Shown: positions 59,721 to 64,000 of the stretch, one piece after another
Numbering within the stretch: the first letter of the stretch is position 1
How the letters are laid out: the number at the start of each line of letters is the position of its first letter
NCBI GenBank assembly: GCA_963978545.1
Contig: OZ021722.1
Location: 111,970,827 to 112,034,826 of the forward strand
Length of the DNA: 64,000 bases
Direction: 5' to 3'
DNA from: Linyphia triangularis
Taxonomy: Eukaryota > Arthropoda > Arachnida > Araneae > Linyphiidae
The notes under the pieces: model-generated
What the model was told of the DNA's origin: nothing
Database searches by the model: none
The model's input: only the letters and a program-made list of their open reading frames with translations
Translations under genes and position numbers: made by a program

Positions 59721-61836
59721 CTTAGTGGAAATAGTTAACTACTCATGTGATGGAATGTACTTAGAAAATTTAAATACTGAAAAAAGTTTGCTAGGCAAAC
59801 TTAAAGAATATATTTTTTTTTCTTGTGAAAAACTAGCATAAATTTGAAAAATATAGAGTTTGTTACTACGTAAAATTGAACATCATCTGGACAAACTAAA
59901 TTATACATGATTTTTTTTTTTATTTGAGAGGTGCTGACAATATATCATTAATACAGAGATTTTTAACTTCCACCCATAATTTCTAAATAACTTATACATA
60001 AATTTCAGAAAACTGAAACGGAATGTGTTTTACAAGACGCTTATTTTGTAAGATGAATATTCAATATTAATATAACTGAGCAAAGTTCATTACGGAAAAA
60101 ACTTGTAAAAGATACTTATATTTTGAAAATAGTTTGAAATATCCTTTTAAATTTATGAATGCTCGCTTTCGAAAGACACAAATAAAACTGATATTACACA
60201 TGATAATTAACACATGCATAACATTAATCAAACAAAGTGGAATTTTTATTGCTTGTGACCGATAACTTTTCAGTGAAGTAGAACTTACATAGGAAATTTG
60301 TGCAAACTTTTTCAACTTTTAAACCAAGTATTATGTAAAATTATAAATTACGATAGGAAATAGCACACTTCAGAATCGGAACAAGTCTTCTAGTTAAGCT
60401 AAATTTATTTCTCAAGGAATTGAAAGCATACCAGACAAGTCCTTATCATTTCGCATCTTTTCTCATGTTGCAAGAAGACATACTTTGTAAAAGATCGTCG
60501 TTGCACTTAACAAAAATCAGTAAAAATAAATGTATTTTCTATGGCAAAGATAAAACTTCACAACTTAATTACTGAAATTTAGCTAAGTTGCATATGGTTT
60601 ATTCACATAACTCGCATATGCTTCGAATGTTGAAATATATTTGTCATTTGAAATCAAACTAATCGAAAATAAATGCTACCTACATTTTCAAGTCGGAAAT
60701 TACTATTAAATAAACTTTACATGTAAAACATTGTCATGTTAAAAAGAAAAATCTACAAAAATGTAAATGATAATTTTACTGTTGGTACATAAATGATGAA
60801 TAATTTATGATTTTATTCTAGGCAAACGTTTTATTGTCTAACAGAGAACTTAAACTTTAGCAGAAAAATAAAAAAATACAATTTTTATATCCTATCATGC
60901 TTGTCGAAAATTGAATTTATTAGCTGTTGTAATAGATTTTTATTGTCCAAATTTCTATAGTTTTTCTTCCCGGTGCAATAAAATTAAGTTCATGTGTAAT
61001 GATTAGGTTTTTTTTTTTATGAATCTTATAAATTTAATGAAATTATTATGACCTAAGAGATTGAGTGAACTGAATAAATCAATGATGTAAATTTAAACAG
61101 TGACTTGAACTGATACATACTATAACTGTAAAGAAGTATGACAAAGTGATAGATGAAGTAAAAATAGAAGTTGAATGAAATGTGTTGAAAAAAGTTGAAG
61201 ACGACAAGAAATTCGTAATTGAGAATTATCATTGACTTATATTAACTTCGTTTTCTTGCTTATGACAAGAAAATACACTCTTTCTTATTAAGAACCAACT
61301 TGATATCTTATCATAGAATGACAATGATGAAATATCTATACATTAAAAAAAAAAATACCAAACTTAGACATAGCAAATTTCTTGAAATTCATGTATAATG
61401 CGAGAAGTTTTACTGGAAATATAGAAGATACAACATTGAAAGATGTGAATGTTTCGAAGTACTTTATCAGAAATAAAAAAAAAAAAATGCGCTGAGATTC
61501 GCTATAAACTTACTTAAACTTATAAATTTCGAAAAACTTATAAAAATTTCAATTTACACTTAAAGTTTTTTTTTTTTATATATATTTCAAAGAATTTTTT
61601 TCAAATCAATATGTATATTTAAATACTGAAACTTATTCACTTCAATAAATGTATGTTTAAGTTATAAAACTCTTCGTATGTATTGAAAAATTGTAACTTT
61701 TCGTCTTCTTCGTATAAATCGATAACTTATACACTAGTTCTTCATCAATTAATCTTCTAAGTAAATCTTTCAAAGGTAAAAACATACTTATAGCTTTGCA
61801 TTTGTAACAAGTTAAATTGTACATGTTTCATGTGAA
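59721..61836 (+). repeat. Palindrome, left arm
   Basis: Left position plus right position equals 123721 throughout, so there is no net indel over about 2.1 kb. The stretches I compared are identical except for about four mismatches within roughly 85 bp of the centre. The arm starts within duplication unit 2 and continues past its end. The open frame at 60067-60315 (minus) appears identically in the right arm and looks non-coding. Confidence 0.95.
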
Positions 61837-61884
61837 AGTTACAAAATTTCAGATATTTTCTTGGAAAACATATAAAATTTTAAT
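61837..61884. other. Asymmetric centre of the palindrome
   Basis: About 48 bp not matching between arms ('gttacaaaatttcagatatt' on the left against sequence with 'catataaaattttaattt' on the right). It is flanked by the short imperfect inverted repeat GTTAAATTGTACATGTTTC. Confidence 0.8.
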
Positions 61885-64000
61885 TTCACGAGAAACATGT
61901 ACAATTTAACATGTTACAAATGCAAAGCTATAAGTATGTTTTTAGCTTTGAAAGATTTACTTAGAAGATTAATTGATGAAGAACTAGTGTATAAGTTATC
62001 GATTTATACGAAGAAGACGAAAAGTTACAATTTTTCAATACATACGAAGAGTTTTATAACTTAAACATACATTTATTGAAGTGAATAAGTTTCAGTATTT
62101 AAATATACATATTGATTTGAAAAAAATTCTTTGAAATATATATAAAAAAAAAAAACTTTAAGTGTAAATTGAAATTTTTATAAGTTTTTCGAAATTTATA
62201 AGTTTAAGTAAGTTTATAGCGAATCTCAGCGCATTTTTTTTTTTTTATTTCTGATAAAGTACTTCGAAACATTCACATCTTTCAATGTTGTATCTTCTAT
62301 ATTTCCAGTAAAACTTCTCGCATTATACATGAATTTCAAGAAATTTGCTATGTCTAAGTTTGGTATTTTTTTTTTTAATGTATAGATATTTCATCATTGT
62401 CATTCTATGATAAGATATCAAGTTGGTTCTTAATAAGAAAGAGTGTATTTTCTTGTCATAAGCAAGAAAACGAAGTTAATATAAGTCAATGATAATTCTC
62501 AATTACGAATTTCTTGTCGTCTTCAACTTTTTTCAACACATTTCATTCAACTTCTATTTTTACTTCATCTATCACTTTGTCATACTTCTTTACAGTTATA
62601 GTATGTATCAGTTCAAGTCACTGTTTAAATTTACATCATTGATTTATTCAGTTCACTCAATCTCTTAGGTCATAATAATTTCATTAAATTTATAAGATTC
62701 ATAAAAAAAAAAACCTAATCATTACACATGAACTTAATTTTATTGCACCGGGAAGAAAAACTATAGAAATTTGGACAATAAAAATCTATTACAACAGCTA
62801 ATAAATTCAATTTTCGACAAGCATGATAGGATATAAAAATTGTATTTTTTTATTTTTCTGCTAAAGTTTAAGTTCTCTGTTAGACAATAAAACGTTTGCC
62901 TAGAATAAAATCATAAATTATTCATCATTTATGTACCAACAGTAAAATTATCATTTACATTTTTGTAGATTTTTCTTTTTAACATGACAATGTTTTACAT
63001 GTAAAGTTTATTTAATAGTAATTTCCGACTTGAAAATGTAGGTAGCATTTATTTTCGATTAGTTTGATTTCAAATGACAAATATATTTCAACATTCGAAG
63101 CATATGCGAGTTATGTGAATAAACCATATGCAACTTAGCTAAATTTCAGTAATTAAGTTGTGAAGTTTTATCTTTGCCATAGAAAATACATTTATTTTTA
63201 CTGATTTTTGTTAAGTGCAACGACGATCTTTTACAAAGTATGTCTTCTTGCAACATGAGAAAAGATGCGAAATGATAAGGACTTGTCTGGTATGCTTTCA
63301 ATTCCTTGAGAAATAAATTTAGCTTAACTAGAAGACTTGTTCCGATTCTGAAGTGTGCTATTTCCTATCGTAATTTATAATTTTACATAATACTTGGTTT
63401 AAAAGTTGAAAAAGTTTGCACAAATTTCCTATGTAAGTTCTACTTCACTGAAAAGTTATCGGTCACAAGCAATAAAAATTCCACTTTGTTTGATTAATGT
63501 TATGCATGTGTTAATTATCATGTGTAATATCAGTTTTATTTGTGTCTTTCGAAAGCGAGCATTCATAAATTTAAAAGGATATTTCAAACTATTTTCAAAA
63601 TATAAGTATCTTTTACAAGTTTTTTCCGTAATGAACTTTGCTCAGTTATATTAATATTGAATATTCATCTTACAAAATAAGCGTCTTGTAAAACACATTC
63701 CGTTTCAGTTTTCTGAAATTTATGTATAAGTTATTTAGAAATTATGGGTGGAAGTTAAAAATCTCTGTATTAATGATATATTGTCAGCACCTCTCAAATA
63801 AAAAAAAAAATCATGTATAATTTAGTTTGTCCAGATGATGTTCAATTTTACGTAGTAACAAACTCTATATTTTTCAAATTTATGCTAGTTTTTCACAAGA
63901 AAAAAAAATATATTCTTTAAGTTTGCCTAGCAAACTTTTTTCAGTATTTAAATTTTCTAAGTACATTCCATCACATGAGTAGTTAACTATTTCCACTAAG
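61885..64000 (-). repeat. Palindrome, right arm (runs off the window)
   Basis: Exact inverse of 59721-61836 apart from the central mismatches. It is cut by the window edge at 64000, so the true arm length is unknown and at least 2.1 kb. If it continues, it should re-enter the satellite of unit 2 in inverse. Confidence 0.95.

Larger units (their letters stand above)
55490..60545 (+). repeat. Large direct duplication, unit 2
   Basis: Counterpart of 49520-54558. It differs by having 56011-56880 (promoter-like cluster and orphan reading frame) instead of the 31-bp minisatellite. From 60546 on it continues into sequence not seen in unit 1. A stretch near 56650-56745 (GAGTTGTTGTGTAACGA, TGACGTCA at 56738) is a lone relative of the CRE minisatellite. 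Confidence 0.9.

Noticed and set aside
60067..60315. Open frame found identically at 63406-63654 and similarly at 54050-54325
   Set aside because: Its identity follows from the palindrome and direct duplication. The composition is that of AT-rich non-coding DNA, and the 54-kb version differs in length.
1..64000. LTR retrotransposons, LINEs, rRNA genes and intact host genes
   Set aside because: I looked for reverse transcriptase, integrase and gag-like motifs and for conserved rRNA words and saw none that I could support.

Overview
This is an AT-rich eukaryotic (metazoan) window made almost entirely of nested DNA transposons, satellites and duplications. I see no intact host gene, rRNA, standard tRNA or operon. 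The content (several hAT families, a FLYWCH-MULE, Helitrons, BED-finger transposase relics, many foldback elements) suits an invertebrate, most likely an arthropod. That placement is inferred from content and is not certain.

Region 1-14.4 kb. An internally deleted hAT (here called H1, 815-6167, 8-bp target duplication ATTGTATT) has been hit by a Helitron (2151-4088). After an unassigned stretch come a dispersed repeat (here REP-A), a second hAT (8772-9984, duplication TCTTCAAC) sitting in it, and a second Helitron (11332-12850).

Region 14.4-46.6 kb. Two ends of the H family, 32.2 kb apart, share a perfect 8-bp duplication (GCTATAAA). The whole interval therefore reads as one H element, inserted in REP-A and then swollen by later insertions. 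These are a 1.7-kb hAT (14714-16376), an inverted small H copy (16818-18745), a 12.7-kb hAT composite (19805-32470) and an 8.1-kb TTAA-flanked element (34082-42182). Removing them leaves a core of roughly 7.8 kb, which carries the H-family transposase as a pseudogene (43114-45386). H1 is a deletion derivative of this core. The 12.7-kb composite itself holds a foldback element, a Helitron remnant, a MITE and a palindromic element split by a BED-finger hAT. The TTAA element holds REP-A, a Helitron end and a MULE transposase with one in-frame stop.

Region 46.6-64 kb. After orphan hAT ends, the sequence becomes a diverged direct duplication of about 6 kb (units about 49.5-55.5 kb and 55.5-60.5 kb). 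Each unit has an AT-rich satellite with alternating monomers, followed by a small GC-richer island with a short conserved reading frame. Between the units lies a minisatellite with ten perfect TGACGTCA sites. Unit 2 also contains a TATA/E-box/CCAAT promoter-like cluster and an orphan C-terminal reading frame. The window ends inside a palindrome with arms of about 2.1 kb, centred near 61860. It is either a very recent inverted duplication or an assembly/fold-back artefact.

The parts form a stratigraphy rather than a pathway: target duplications and paralogous empty sites let the insertion order be read directly.
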